DNA of 64,000 nucleotides from Raffaelea ambrosiae (lineage: Eukaryota; Ascomycota; Sordariomycetes; Ophiostomatales; Ophiostomataceae), in NCBI GenBank assembly GCA_002778195.1, contig PCDI01000002.1:4229234-4293233 (forward strand), written 5' to 3'. The notes beneath the pieces are model-generated. The model did not search any database and was not told the DNA's origin. It was given only the letters and a program-made list of their open reading frames with translations. The stretch's first letter is position 1. The number at the start of each line of letters is the position of its first letter. Shown piece by piece: positions 22,489 through 33,986 of the stretch. The position numbers and the translations under genes are program-made.

Positions 22489-25219
22489 ATGCCAGCTCTC
22501 GAAATCAACAGCCACGGCATCGCAGCCGTCGAGACGTTCTCCACGTTCCTCCAGGAGCTCCTGGACCGCGCAGAGACCGCCAAGCCGACCAGGACGATCG
22601 AGCCGGCACTCAGCAAGCAAGACTTTGAGGACATCTACACCAGGGTGCACGAGATCTTTGCCGGCCTCCAGGAGAGCAGCGCGAAGAAGTTTAGGCAGTT
22701 TGCCATCATCGAGACAGCTGCGCGCGACGTGTTTGGCAGCCTCATCGTGAGTGGACACAACTTTGGGCACGGGTGCCCAGACGACTGGAAGAGGGCACAG
22801 TCATGGCATCGTTGCAGAAACTAACAGGGAACGCGACGCGCAACAGGCTACGACGTCGATCGACTCGCCCGACTTTGTGCGGGTATGGAACCTTTTTGAC
22901 ATTCTCTCGATCCTCTCCGACAACGCCGAATGCGACCCCCCCCTGCTCTTCTGGCTTATAGAAGAGCTGCTCGACAGCCAGACCATCTCTGGTTGCCGCA
23001 AGGTGTTCGACTACCTCGAGTCACGGCGCGAGCGCATCACTGCCAAGCACTTTAATAGCACAAAGCTTGTCATCCTGCGGAGCTGCAACGATCTGCTTCG
23101 ACGGCTCTCGCGGGCTGAGGACACGCCGTTCTGTGGTCGTGTCTTCATTTTCCTGTTTCAGGTGTTTCCCCTGGGCGACAAGAGCTCGGTGAACCTGCGC
23201 GGCGAGTACCACGTGGAGAATGTGACGACATACGACGAGATCCCGCCCAAGGCGGCCGAGGATGCGGACAAGATGGAGGTTGACGGCGGCGCAGATGGGA
23301 AGCCAGCAGCAGAGGCCAAAACGGCAGAGGCCAAAACGGCAGCGGCAACGGGCAGCAAGGGTATCGACTTTGATGCGCTGTATCCTGTCTTCTGGTCCCT
23401 GCAGACCAGCTTCAGCCAGCCCAAGAGCCTCTTCCATGCTGCACAATTTGCCCAGTTCAAAAAGGGACTCGAGGAATCGCTGGCTGCGTTCCGGAAAATG
23501 CATAACGAGCATGGTTCGCGTGGCTCGCGGCAAATGGACGATCTCAAGCGCGGCGTCAAGCGCAAGAGAGAGAAGGAGGACGATCTGGCGGACACATACA
23601 ACCCGAAATATCTCACGAGCCGCGATCTGTTTGAACTTGAGGTACGCCGCGGTGACAAATCGCGCTTTCTTTTCTTCTACCCAATCTGCTCTTCCTTTCT
23701 AACACGTGCACAGACCAGCGACCTGACGTTCCGGAGACACTTTTTGCTCCAGGCACTGATCATCACCGAGTTCTTGCTCTCGCTCTCGGCGCAGGCCAAG
23801 GAGAAGCTGGCCTCGGCTAACGTCCAGAACAAGTCCGTGCTCTACCAAGACCAGGTGTTGAGCGAAGAAGACACCGCGTGGGCCACCAAGATGAAGCACA
23901 GCATCACGGAGCATATTAAGAGCAGCAATCCCGATGGACCGTACTTCTTGCGCATGGTCGATACTATCCTGGCACGCGACAAGAACTGGGTCCGCTGGAA
24001 GATCGAGTCGTGTCCGTCTATTGAGCGGCCCGGCGTCTCCACGGACGATTTTGTCGGCGCCGAAGAGGGCGCCCAAAAGGCCTTTGGGGTGCGGCCCCGC
24101 CGGCGCCATCACTCGCTGGCCGCCGGCTCCTTCTCCCTCGACTTTTTGAATGCCGACGACAGCCAGTCGGCCGCCGACGTCCTGGAGCAGCTGAAGCAGC
24201 CCGACCGCTTCGCCCTGCCGGAGCTGGTGTCCTACAAGCGCCAGATCGCCGACGAGGACTTTGAGATTGAGATGCCGGACAGCGAGCAGTCCAAGGTGCT
24301 AGCCGAGAACCGCAAGTCGAGCAAGACATGGCGCGCTTTGCGGATCGTGCGGCAGTCCAAGCTCGCGGCGTTTGACAAAATTGACGACGACAACAAGATC
24401 GACGTGATCTATGCAGAGGATGATGCCGGCGGTGGTGTGGATGGTGCCGATGGCACGGCAGCAGCAGGTGGTGACGCGGCAGCAATTGGCGGCGGAGACG
24501 ACGCCGCAGTCAACCGCGACAGCCTGCGCAACGACACGCGGCCCGTGGTGCTAGCCGGGCCGCCCGCTGCCGGCCAGGCAGCGCTCGCCAAGATGCTGAT
24601 CGCACGCAACCCGGGTGTGTTTGGGCTGGTGACGGAGCACACGACCAAGCCGAAGCCGGAAGAGGAAGGGGGGCAAGGAGAAGGGGCCGCCAAGTATCAC
24701 CACGTCGACAGCAAGGCCTTTAACGTGCTGCTGGACGGGGACAAGTTCATCGCGTTTAGCGAGGCCGCAGAACCTGGCGGCGACGTCATGTACGGCACGC
24801 ATAAGGGGCTGGTGGACACAGTGGCGGCCACGGGCAGGGTGCCGCTGGTGCTGATGCACGATGTGAGCGTGCAGGCGGCTAAAGACAATGCGTTTGCAGC
24901 GCGGTACGTGTCCGTGGTCCCGGCGAGCGCCGAAGACAAGGACGGCGACAAGACCCCTTTTGACAAGGTGTTGGTGGTGGCTGAGGAGGGCGGCGACGCA
25001 GAGGCTGGATGCAAGGAGCTGGAGGCCTACATCTACGGGTTGGATGAGGAGGAAGAGAACGGGAAAGCAAAAGAGGAGAACAACACGAAGGCTGAGGAGG
25101 AGACTGCTGCCTCCAGCAAGGATGAGGCTGACAAGGCCCCTGAGCAGGAAGATACAGCCATGGAGGACGCTGGTGCGGCGGCAGCCAAGACGGATGGCGA
25201 GGCCGAGACGAAAGAATAG
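22489..25219 (+). CDS. HPR1: THO complex subunit 1 (Hpr1/THOC1) with C-terminal guanylate-kinase-like domain
   Basis: Core subunit of THO/TREX, which couples transcription to mRNP assembly and export. The exons are 22489-22746, 22847-23641 and 23714-25219, giving 852 residues. Intron 1 is 100 nt (GTGAGT, branch AACTAAC). Intron 2 is 72 nt and in frame (GTACGC, branch TCTAAC), and its removal restores DLFELE-TSDLTFRRHF. Family text is strong: VRVWNLFDILSILSDNAE, LRSCNDLLRRLSRAEDTPFCGRV and FLFQVFPLGDKSSVNL. A basic segment KRGVKRKREKE follows near residue 325. Residues about 627-800 do not match the classical THO region but follow a guanylate kinase in order: RPVVLAGPPAAGQAAL (P-loop position), FGLVTEHTTKPKPEEE, FIAFSEAA and VMYGTHKG. 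The P-loop Lys and Ser are Gln and Ala, and the lid segment looks shortened, so catalysis is unlikely. An acidic tail ends the protein. The THOC1 call is certain; the C-terminal fold is inferred by eye. Confidence 0.94.
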
Positions 25220-25906
25220 GCGGCCTGATAGAGAGAGAGAGAGAGACGGACAGTGTACAGTAACTATATCCCTTTTGTGTATGGCGTTCTGGCAATTTGC
25301 AATTTGTTGCTGTTCCTGGTAATTGGTTATTTGGATTGCAAATTTGAGGCAGAAAATGTATTTTTTTTCACAGTTTATCAAACGCCTTCGAGCCGGCAAT
25401 CGATAAAAAGAAGCATTCTCCCGTAATTCCCCAAATTCTTTATTTTCAAACTTGGTTCTGTTTGTCCCTTGGGGTTTCTCGCAACACGCGTGACACGTTT
25501 TTTTGAAAAAAAAAAAATATTTGGTATCTACCGTCTCCTCTTATTCCCCTTTTTTTTCTTTCGCCATTTCCAAAACCCTACGGAACCATATCCTCGTCCA
25601 CAATGCACCAAAGCCAAGTACAGAAAATAAGAACACAAGAGAAGAGAAAGAAAGAGAGAAGAGAGCACCCAGAAAAAAAGAAGAAGAATGAGAACAAAGA
25701 ATCGGCGCTGGAAAGAACTATGGTCGCTCTGACGTTGGCTGGCTTGGCTGCAGGGAACAAAATCAACATAATAGTACTTCATAAGAAACAAAGCGCATCC
25801 ATCCCCACCCCTCCTGCCCGCCCTCCCTTCCCAAGGCCTGGGTTTTCTTTTTGTTGAAAAATGTTATTTGGCTCCATCTATCCTCCCTTCTCTCCTAGCA
25901 ATATAT
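25220..25906. other. Convergent intergenic region HPR1 / INSIG
   Basis: 3' UTR sequence from both sides: a short GA repeat just after the HPR1 stop, then A- and T-runs. No gene or RNA seen. Confidence 0.7.
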
Positions 25907-27747
25907 TCATTGCCCCTCGGACGCAGGCCGCAGTGCCAGCCTACGCCCAATGTTGCCAAAGCACACGCAGCTGCAAAAGAGCACACTCAGCATCCAGATG
26001 GCCGTCTCGGCCGACTCGACGGAGCTGAGCCGACTGGCCGTGGCGGCCACGGCCGCGGCGGCTACTTCGGCGGCCGATGACCCGTGGCTGGAGGCGTTCT
26101 GGTGGAAGGCCGAGAAGGAGCCGCTGAGGGCGCCGCCCAGGCCGCCGTGTTGGATGTACGCGGGCGCGTGCTGGCCGGCTGGGTTGGGCATCAGGTCCAG
26201 GTTGAGGGTCAGCAGCACGACGGAGCCAACCAGGCCGACGGCTGTCGCCAGCAGCAACCCCGGCTTGGATCGGTCGAGAATGTACCACAGAAAGGGATTG
26301 GCCAGAGCCAGAGTCAGCGACGCCTGCATCGCGGAGGCCCAAGGAAGTTTGCGCTGGGAGGGGGGCATTGGTTAGTATGCGAAAAGGATCGAGGCAATCG
26401 AAAGGTCCAAAGAAGGAGGGTGCTTACCATGGCAAAGACAACACCGGTAAAGGCACCGATGCCGCGGACGACAACGTTCCAGTCGGTCTCCGGAATGGAC
26501 CGGCCTTTTCCGCTGCCGCTTCTGCTGCTGGTGCCGTGAAAGGCCCGGTCCCAGACACCGTCGAACCACGGCAGCAGCGTGCCCAGGACCAAGCCCCAGC
26601 TTCCCCAGAGGCCGAGATACCACCAGTCATACAGCGCGTCGTAGGCCGTGGTGTCCGTCGTAGCCGCAGAGGTTGCGGAGCTGCTGCTGCTGGTGCTGGT
26701 GCTGCTGCTGTCGGCACTACCGACACCAACACCGCCGCTGACGACGCCCGGAACGGCAAAGTCGTCAAAGGCCGAGGCGGCCCGCTGGGTGGTTTCGCTG
26801 CGCAGCCTGGATGACAGAATGCCGTAGCCCATGCCGAGGCCAAACAGGAGGGCCGCCCGGCCAATGACAGACAGGACAGTGTAGACACGACTGGAAGACC
26901 TGCGCATTGTTGGTCTCCGTGAAGCGGTAGTAGCAGCAAGAGGAGCTGGTACTGTAGAAGAAGAAGAAGATATTGATGCCGATGCTGCCTTGGCTGTGTT
27001 GGCTGCGACGGATGCTCGCCGACCGGACGTCCCGGATGCTGACATTGCCGGCAGCCGCGTGCCGGACATGCCGTCTGTGCCGAAGCTCTCGCCGCGTCTC
27101 CGTTTGCGCTGCAGCATCAGCAGCGACATGGATGCCTTGCGGACTTCGGCCAGGTCGCTCTCGGCCAGGCCCCGGTTGCGACCACTGCCGCCTGCCTCGC
27201 TGTCCACGTCATCGCCTTCGCCGTCATCGTTGGACAGCTCGCGCGCGGGCGTCTCGGCGTCCGCCCCCCATGGTGTACCCGGCTCGAACAGGCGGCTGCT
27301 GCTGCCGCCGCCCTCGCGGCCGCCGGTGGCCGAGGGACTGAAGATGCCATAGAGGGTGGACGAGGTCAGGTTGAGGACAGACTGCGCGCGGCTGACGGAG
27401 TCGGAACCGCCGCCATTGGTGGCACCGCCGCGCTCGGACGGTGCTGTGGACGAGTCGCCCGAGGTTGTGTGGTGGTGGTGGTGGTGTGCCTGCGGGGGAG
27501 GGTTTGCCGGCTGGATTCCGAGGAAGTCGCCCGTGGGACTGCTGGGGGAGGACGGTCCTTGTTGTTGTGGGAGCTGCTGCGATGGGTGATATGGGCCCGG
27601 CCGCTGGCTGTTGCGAGGGCCGTTGTCTCTGTGGCGGTCTTGCGCCCGGTCTTGGGCCTCCTCCAGCACTTCTGGCGAGGCTCTGTTCACAAAAGGCCGG
27701 CGAGGAATGGGCTGGTAGACCACCGGCTGTGCGCCGTTGGCAGACAT
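25907..27747 (-). CDS. INSIG-family ER membrane protein (sterol regulatory)
   Basis: INSIG proteins sit in the ER membrane and regulate HMG-CoA reductase and, in some lineages, SREBP-SCAP. The exons are 27747-26428 and 26353-25907, with a 74-nt intron (GTAAGC, branch TACTAAC); the protein has 588 residues. The N-terminal half is disordered (a His run, Pro/Gln and Ser-rich parts). Recognisable blocks are LNLTSSTLYGIFSP followed by GTPWGADAETPARE, then the membrane region: VLSVIGRAALLFGLGMGYG, WYLGLWGSWGLVLGTLLPWFD and IGAFTGVVFAM in exon 1. RKLPWASAMQASLTLALANP, a hydrophobic segment after LDRSKPG and LFCSCVCFGNIGRRL follow in exon 2. The last block is typical of fungal INSIG proteins. The frame stays open upstream to a TTG, but the first ATG is at 27747 (MSANGAQPVV). 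The long Ser/Thr insertion between membrane segments (about 26660-26760) is unusual. Confidence 0.9.
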
Positions 27748-29747
27748 CTCGAACGAGTGCGCCGTCGACGGACGCGAGGGAGGGAGGGAGGGATAGGTCG
27801 ACGCGGGTATGGTAAGAGGCTGTGCCGAGTTGTCGAGGTGTGCCGAGCTATCAAGCTGGCCGTTCGCAGAGTGGCGAGCTCGCAAGATGCTGGCTTTTAT
27901 TTCCGGAGCTCTCGCAATGGGATGGACGAGTCGACTGCGGTGTCGCAGGAGACGGCAAAGATGGGAGCGGAGCAGGCGAGTCGAGAAACGAGGGCAGGAG
28001 TCCTAGAATTTGCCGGTTCCGTTGGGACAAAGTCGGGGCAAGACTGTGGCGAGCATTCGGCGCCGAGGACGATCTGGCTATCAAGACGAGCTGGGCCAAG
28101 AAAGCACGAGCTGCCACACGACAGCAGACCAGGCAGAACAAGACTCGTATGCTGTGACGCTGTCTTAGACAGGCAGACCAAGAGCCAGAGACAGAAGAAG
28201 CAATACGGGCTGATCAGAAAAAAAAAGGAAGAGCGTGGAAGTGTGCAAAGATGGAGAGACAAGTAACTAAACGAGAAAAAAAGGATAAGCAGAGCTTGCC
28301 TCGGACTGGGGCTTGGGCTGGAAGCAACGGGAAACACTAAAAAACACCGAAACCACGGGAAACAACTGTGCCAGAGATCCGCAGCAGCCGTTGGGGAAAC
28401 ACACAGGGGCAAAGGACAAGGGAAAAAATAGCAAGAGTGGGAAGAACGGCCATGAACCCACCTCCCCAGCTTGTTGAGCATCCCACACACGCGAAGGTTG
28501 GCAGGCTATTTTTTGTTTTATTTTTGGGGGCCTTTTTAGGGACTTCCTTTTTCTGCTAGCTCGCTTAGTCGCCAAGTTTATATTGTCCGCTCGTCGACAA
28601 GGGATTGCCGGGCACGTGTAAACGGCCTTCTGTCTTTTTTTTTCTATCTATTGTTTTGGGCTTCCCTTCTTTTCGTTCGCGCTCCCGTTTCACGCTGTCT
28701 GTCAGTCACTTATCCAGTCTTTCCTTTTATGTTGGCGCTCTCGCCCGCCCATCGCGCCTTCCCTCCACACCCTCAGAAGCCACGGTTGCACTGGTGCGTG
28801 AGCACGGCAGGCCAGAACCTGTCCGGCTTCGCCGTTACAAATGGGACATAGTGGCTGTCACATGTGAAACAGATGTCCTGCCTGCGTATTTTGGGGGGTT
28901 AAGAAAAATCCCTTATATTGATTTAGTAAACCCCATTTTCTAAGCCATGACTTTTTTTACGGCTTTTCATAGGGCCACCAGCGGAAGCCCCATCCAGAAA
29001 ATCTGCAGGCTGCAGTAAAAAACACGCCTACCATGTGACCAACCAGTGGCCAGCCCATAGCTGCAACAGCCAATTAGCCACCAAAAAGCCCAGAAACCCG
29101 AATCTGCGCCCCAGACCACAACCCGATCACCGAACCACAGACTGTCCTGCAGGCAAACGAACCCCCCCCCAGGACCCAGTGATGCAGTAAGTCGCCGCTG
29201 ATTCGCTAAACCCCGCTTCTCTGGCTGCTCGCCTGCTCTTAAACGGCACACGGAAACTGGTATTACGGGGTGCCGCAAGCGCTAATTCGCAGTGCGTTTT
29301 TGCCTATGCAAGCGGCTGGTATTCTACATGCTTTTCCTCCAGATAGCGAGTACTCTCGTATCCTGGGGTCGGTTTCGGATCTCTGTATCGGTACCCGCGA
29401 ATTGTTTGTCCCCTCTTTTGGTGTCTTGTCCTCTGGCCCACCAGCCATCGGAAGGATTCATTCTTGCGACAAAACAAGACACAAACTGCATTTTCACATG
29501 CTGCATGTGATACTTTTCTTGGCTTGTTTTGCATTGGAACCACCAGAAAGACAAACCATTACAAAGATGAAAAAAAAAAAGAAAAAGGACCAAAAACACC
29601 TCAACGGCCCAAGTCGTTGAGCAATCACATCTCAACACGACAGACAATAACCTGTCGACCATGCAGATACAGATGTATTGGATTCATGCACGGATGCTCT
29701 CCCCCCCAGAGAAGCCGATACACTGTTGAGTAGCCTATGCTGATTTT
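27748..29747. other. INSIG promoter and MAK11 3' region
   Basis: About 2 kb between the INSIG start and the MAK11 stop, both on the minus strand. It holds A/T homopolymer tracts and mixed sequence. Frames of 60-265 codons occur but have no domain or family character, and the longest is the complement of the INSIG 5' end. No RNA gene recognised. Confidence 0.6.
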
Positions 29748-31748
29748 TTACTCCTCGTCCTCTTCGTCATCGTCACTATCTTCATCGTCCTCGTCAAACT
29801 CCTCCTCGCTGTCCTCCAAACCCTCTGGCCGCGGTATCATCACAAATGCTTCCACACACGTGATCCGGTCTTGCGTCTGGTACATGCCCAACAGCTGTCC
29901 AATCTGCGTAGCCGTGCCCTCTTCTTTGCTGCTCTGCTCCTTGGCTGCCCGCAGCTCGTCCCCGGTGGTCCGCCATACCCTGAGGGCTCCCGTGCTGGAC
30001 GCCGCCACCACGTAGTAGACCTGTTGCTGCCGTGTCGACTTGCCCTCGGAGCTACTCTCGTCTGGCACCGTCTCGACCACCGGCAGAATCTTGAACGCCT
30101 TGATCCGGCCGGTCACACCCGCGGCCGAGCCGCCAATCTGGCCAACTGTCCGGGCCCGCCGCAGGGGCTGCACCTCCGTAGATGCTTTTCTCTTGTTCGC
30201 CTCTGCCGCGGCATTGTCCTTCTCTTCCTGCTTCTGCTCGGGCTCAATGAGGTCCTCCTGCTGCGTCGAACACAGCACAATTCGGCCGTCCTCCGTAGCC
30301 ACGGCGAGCAGCGAAAATGGCTTCTTGCCCTCGCCGCCCTCCGCCGATGCCGATGCCGATGCCGATGCCGATGGTGCCGCCGCCTCCACCACCTCCAAAT
30401 AGTGAAAGTCGTGTGTCTTCGTCCGCGTGTCCGGCAGCACCTTGCACCGCGGTCGGCTGTCCATGCCAAAGACGACCACATTGCGGTCAAACCCGATGGC
30501 GAATTCGTCGTCGTCCTCCGTGGTTGTTCCAGTAGACCCATAGCTCCGTCCCCAGACCGCCTGCCGGCCCTCGCCCGCCGAAAATCGGCCCTCGCCTACC
30601 TCCCGCAGCAGTTCCTTGCCAAAATTGAGCACGCCGGCCTTCTTGCCCGTCACCAGGTTCCACAGCCGCATGCACCGCTCGCCCCGGCTCACGCTGATCA
30701 TCACCTTCATGCTCGGGTGCACCGCAAAGTCGTTGATGCCCGACGGCGCGCCGCCGGGCGGCGCGGTATCGCCGCTCGGCCGGTGGGGCAGGGACACTCC
30801 GCCTCCTGGCTTGGGGATGGGCGCCTTGATGGTCGACAGCAAGGACCAGTCGCGCGTGCGGGTGACGCCAATGGTCGAGTCCTCGGAGCCCGACAAGAGC
30901 TTGGACCGCGTCGGGAAGACGAGGCGCGTAATGGTCGAGGAGTGGTGCAGCAGCGTGCCGAGCTCGCGGTTCTTGGCGTTCTCAGAAATGGCCATGACGG
31001 GGCGGTGGACCACAGACGCCATAAGGGCGCGCTCCTCTTCTGCACCCGCAAGAGCAGACTTGGTGGCGGCCGCCGGCGGGTGGGCCGACAGGTTGTAGAC
31101 GTTGATCCGCTCGTCGGTGCTGCCGGTGGCAAGCATGATCTTTTGTCCCTGGCCTGGGATCGGGATGGACGGCGGCGACAGCGCCAAACACCGGATGGCC
31201 GACGTATGGGCATTGAACAGGAACGTGTCGGCGAACTGGACCGCCCGCGCAATGCCGCCATGGCTGTCGTCCTTCTTTTTCTCCGCTGGTTGTCTCTTGC
31301 CGCTGCCCACCACGACTGTCGCCGAAACACCGTGGAGCGTGCGGTCGTAAGACCCGGCCACAATCTGGATCGTTGTCGGAACATTGCCCAGCATCATGCC
31401 CGTCGTGGTTGCGGTGTCTGGAATCCTTGCTGCCTTCACCGGCTTCGCAGCCTTGGGGTGTGCGGTCGTTGGCTGGCCCGGTACATGGGGTTTCTGGGCT
31501 GTGGCATTCGTGTGTCCCGCCTTCGCATGGCTTGTTTTTGAGGAGGTCTTCAGGATAGAGGTCGCAGGGCTGGCAGCGGGCGTCGACTTGGCCTTCTTTG
31601 CCGGACGGTCAACAGCGGCTGTTTTGTGCGTTGCCTGGCCGTTGAATTTGGCTGCTGCAGGCACGGGAGTCTGAGGCTTCGCCTTGCCTTTGGCCTTGGA
31701 CGTGGCTGCCACAACGGTCGGCTCTTTTTGGTCTCTCTTTCTCTTCAT
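29748..31748 (-). CDS. MAK11: WD40 ribosome-biogenesis protein Mak11 (PAK1IP1 family)
   Basis: Mak11/PAK1IP1 acts in early 60S pre-ribosome assembly in the nucleolus; the fission-yeast homologue Skb15 also inhibits the PAK kinase Shk1. This is a single-exon gene of 666 residues from the ATG at 31748. A basic, Lys/Ala/Pro-rich head of about 125 residues precedes WD40 blades. These include the family-typical VAGSYDRTLHGVS, FNAHTSAIRCLALSPP, LATGSTDERINVYNL, LGTLLHHSSTITRLVF, LLSGSEDSTIGVTRTRDWSLLSTIKA and FAVHPSMKVMISVSRGERCMRLWNLVTGKKA. Blades in the C-terminal half are interrupted by a (SA)n run and a Lys/Glu-rich insert, and the protein ends in a pure Asp/Glu tail. It is longer than yeast Mak11 because of the head, inserts and tail. 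The WD40 and Mak11 assignment is firm. Confidence 0.93.
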   Translation of the reverse strand: MKRKRDQKEPTVVAATSKAKGKAKPQTPVPAAAKFNGQATHKTAAVDRPAKKAKSTPAASPATSILKTSSKTSHAKAGHTNATAQKPHVPGQPTTAHPKAAKPVKAARIPDTATTTGMMLGNVPTTIQIVAGSYDRTLHGVSATVVVGSGKRQPAEKKKDDSHGGIARAVQFADTFLFNAHTSAIRCLALSPPSIPIPGQGQKIMLATGSTDERINVYNLSAHPPAAATKSALAGAEEERALMASVVHRPVMAISENAKNRELGTLLHHSSTITRLVFPTRSKLLSGSEDSTIGVTRTRDWSLLSTIKAPIPKPGGGVSLPHRPSGDTAPPGGAPSGINDFAVHPSMKVMISVSRGERCMRLWNLVTGKKAGVLNFGKELLREVGEGRFSAGEGRQAVWGRSYGSTGTTTEDDDEFAIGFDRNVVVFGMDSRPRCKVLPDTRTKTHDFHYLEVVEAAAPSASASASASAEGGEGKKPFSLLAVATEDGRIVLCSTQQEDLIEPEQKQEEKDNAAAEANKRKASTEVQPLRRARTVGQIGGSAAGVTGRIKAFKILPVVETVPDESSSEGKSTRQQQVYYVVAASSTGALRVWRTTGDELRAAKEQSSKEEGTATQIGQLLGMYQTQDRITCVEAFVMIPRPEGLEDSEEEFDEDDEDSDDDEEDEE
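30343..30374. repeat. GATGCC hexamer array coding for (SA)n in MAK11
   Basis: About five tandem copies of GATGCC are read on the minus strand as alternating Ala-Ser. The array sits in a loop between WD40 blades and is frame-neutral. Confidence 0.85.
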
Positions 31749-33056
31749 TGTATAGGAATTGTGGATGTTGGTCGAATTTGTGTCAACGCAAGAAATTACG
31801 TGTGTATTCTTCCTCGTTGGGTTGCTCGCTTCTGAAGCAGAAGGACTTTTTTTTCACTTCTTATCGATTAAACCTTTTCTTATCGCTTATCCTTATTTTT
31901 TAATATGGGGTCCAGGAGTCGGAGCTAAGACCCCTAGACTGTAAGCAGGGACTGACTCTAACTAACTAATATCGTCTACGTTGGCAGTTCCAGGAGTCCA
32001 CATACAGTAGGATGCAAGGAAGGCACAACTCTCCTAGGTGATCTAGCGGTTGCTGATATTGATTGCCATGGCTTTACAATAAGGCAAGAAAAAAAGATCC
32101 ATATTCATGCTTGTGAACAAACAAGATAACTAGGTTTCTTTATTTTTGAACAAAGCGAGAATGAATGAAATGATGGCAGCAGCTCAAGGTCAAGTTAATT
32201 CTTCTAACCTGACGAAAGAAAACTCTTACTCTTTGTCTACTGCTTTGATAGTCTGTTTTCAGAAAATGAGAGGTCACGTTCGATTCTACTTGTGAAATAT
32301 TTGTACAGCAAACACTTCCACAGCCTACATAGATTTAAGTTACGTGACAGAGAATGCACCTTCTATCCAGCAAGGCCGAAGATTTTGTTGTGATGTACTA
32401 GTCTAGGTTGACTGCTGTTCTTACTTGGATTTTTTCAGCGGGAGTCAAAGCCAAGTACAGTTCACGGAAGCATTCTTTTTCTCCTCAACTACCGCATTGA
32501 GACGAAACTATTTTGCGGTATGATTCGAGATGCTGACCCCGACTTCTGGACGCTTTAAAGAGCACTTTTGCATGTTTCTTCGTTTGTTTTAAAATATGTG
32601 CATATATACTACTAACGATTCAAGCGTGTAACCTCTCAGGTTTTGTTTTGGACTAGTTTCAAGGATAAAATAGAGGTAGACGGTTTTTGATGCGTCTGGA
32701 TATAATATTTTTCTTTTCTTTAGAGGTGCTTTTAAATGGTGAATTACAGGACAGCAGAAAAGCCCGCCTCTTCCCCTACCTAATAAAACGCTCGCTTCTG
32801 GTCTTACAAAAAAACAGAGTCCCGAACTAACCCATCCACCGCTCCCATGGAACCAAAAAAAGGAAAGGTGGTATCAAAATGTGCAGTCATTGTGCACTAC
32901 AGATACACTGCCTAGGCAACTATAGCCTCAACAAGAAAAGAAAAAGCAGAGAATAATAACGAAAGTGCCTGAAAAAAGGCCAAAAGTTGAGCGACCCTGA
33001 ACTGAATGGGTCTCAAAAAAGTGAAAGCATCAACGCCACAATGACAAGCGCCCATA
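31749..33056. other. A/T-rich gene-free block between MAK11 and VID21
   Basis: About 1.3 kb. From about 31840 to 32900 the base composition is visibly richer in A and T than the rest of the window and lacks the long open frames that the GC-rich parts give on both strands. It contains the MAK11 promoter side and the VID21 3' UTR. No RNA gene recognised. Confidence 0.6.
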
Positions 33057-33946
33057 TCATTTAGAGGAAGGCGTTGGCGTGCCGTTAGGAACGGGTGTTG
33101 CACTCGCTTGGCGTGCTTGCTGCGCGGCCTGCAGCTGCGCGGCATTCTGTGCGGCTTGAACCTGAGCCTGGGCTTGGGCCTGGGCCTGGGCCTGAGCTTG
33201 AGCTTGAGCTTGAGCCTGAGCTTGAGCCTGAGCCTGAGCCTGAGCTTGAGCCTGAGCCTGAGCCTGTGCCTGTGCCTGTGCCTGAGCCTGTGCCTGTGCC
33301 TGTGCCTGTGCCTGAGCCTGAGCCTGGGCCTGAGCCACCTGCGCGGCCTGTGTCGCCTGTGTCGCCTGTGCACCCTGGTGCTGTACCCCGTGTGCAGCCT
33401 GTTGGACCTGTTGAGCCTGCTGTGCTCGCAGCAGCTGCGCATACTGGCGTGGGCTCGTCCCAGCCAAGGCCTGCTGCGGTCCACCACCGGATGCCGAGTG
33501 CATGGCATTGGCTCTCTGGACCATCATCAGCTGCGTGTAGCTCTGGAAAGCCATAGCTCTCGCCTGCTCCTGGGTCAAGGCGGGGTTCTTGGCACGGAAG
33601 TTGTTCTCCATTTCCCTAATATGAACCAAGAGGTTGGCTGGCAGTTGCTGGGCCTGCGGCACAGCTCGGGGTGACCCAGCCGCCATTGTTGCCATGTTAA
33701 GGCCAACGCCGACTGGAGCACCCATAGTAACACCGTTGGCCGCACTGAACGACGCCAGGGCAGCCTGGGAGTTGGCCAGGAAGTTTTGCTGGTTGACGCT
33801 GTTTATGGCGGGTCGGATGCCGTTCGGGGATCCTTGGGAGACCGATGGAGTCTTTGCCATTTGCTGGGCCTGCTGGGCCTGCTGGGGCTGTTGAGCCTGC
33901 TGTCCCGTCTGCACTTGTTGTGCCTGCTGGGTCTGCTGCGACTGAA

Positions 33947-33986
<40 letters not shown>

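Noticed and set aside
29871..31541. 556-codon open frame on the plus strand
   Set aside because: It is antisense to MAK11 and has no recognisable domain, whereas the minus strand carries clear WD40 blades.
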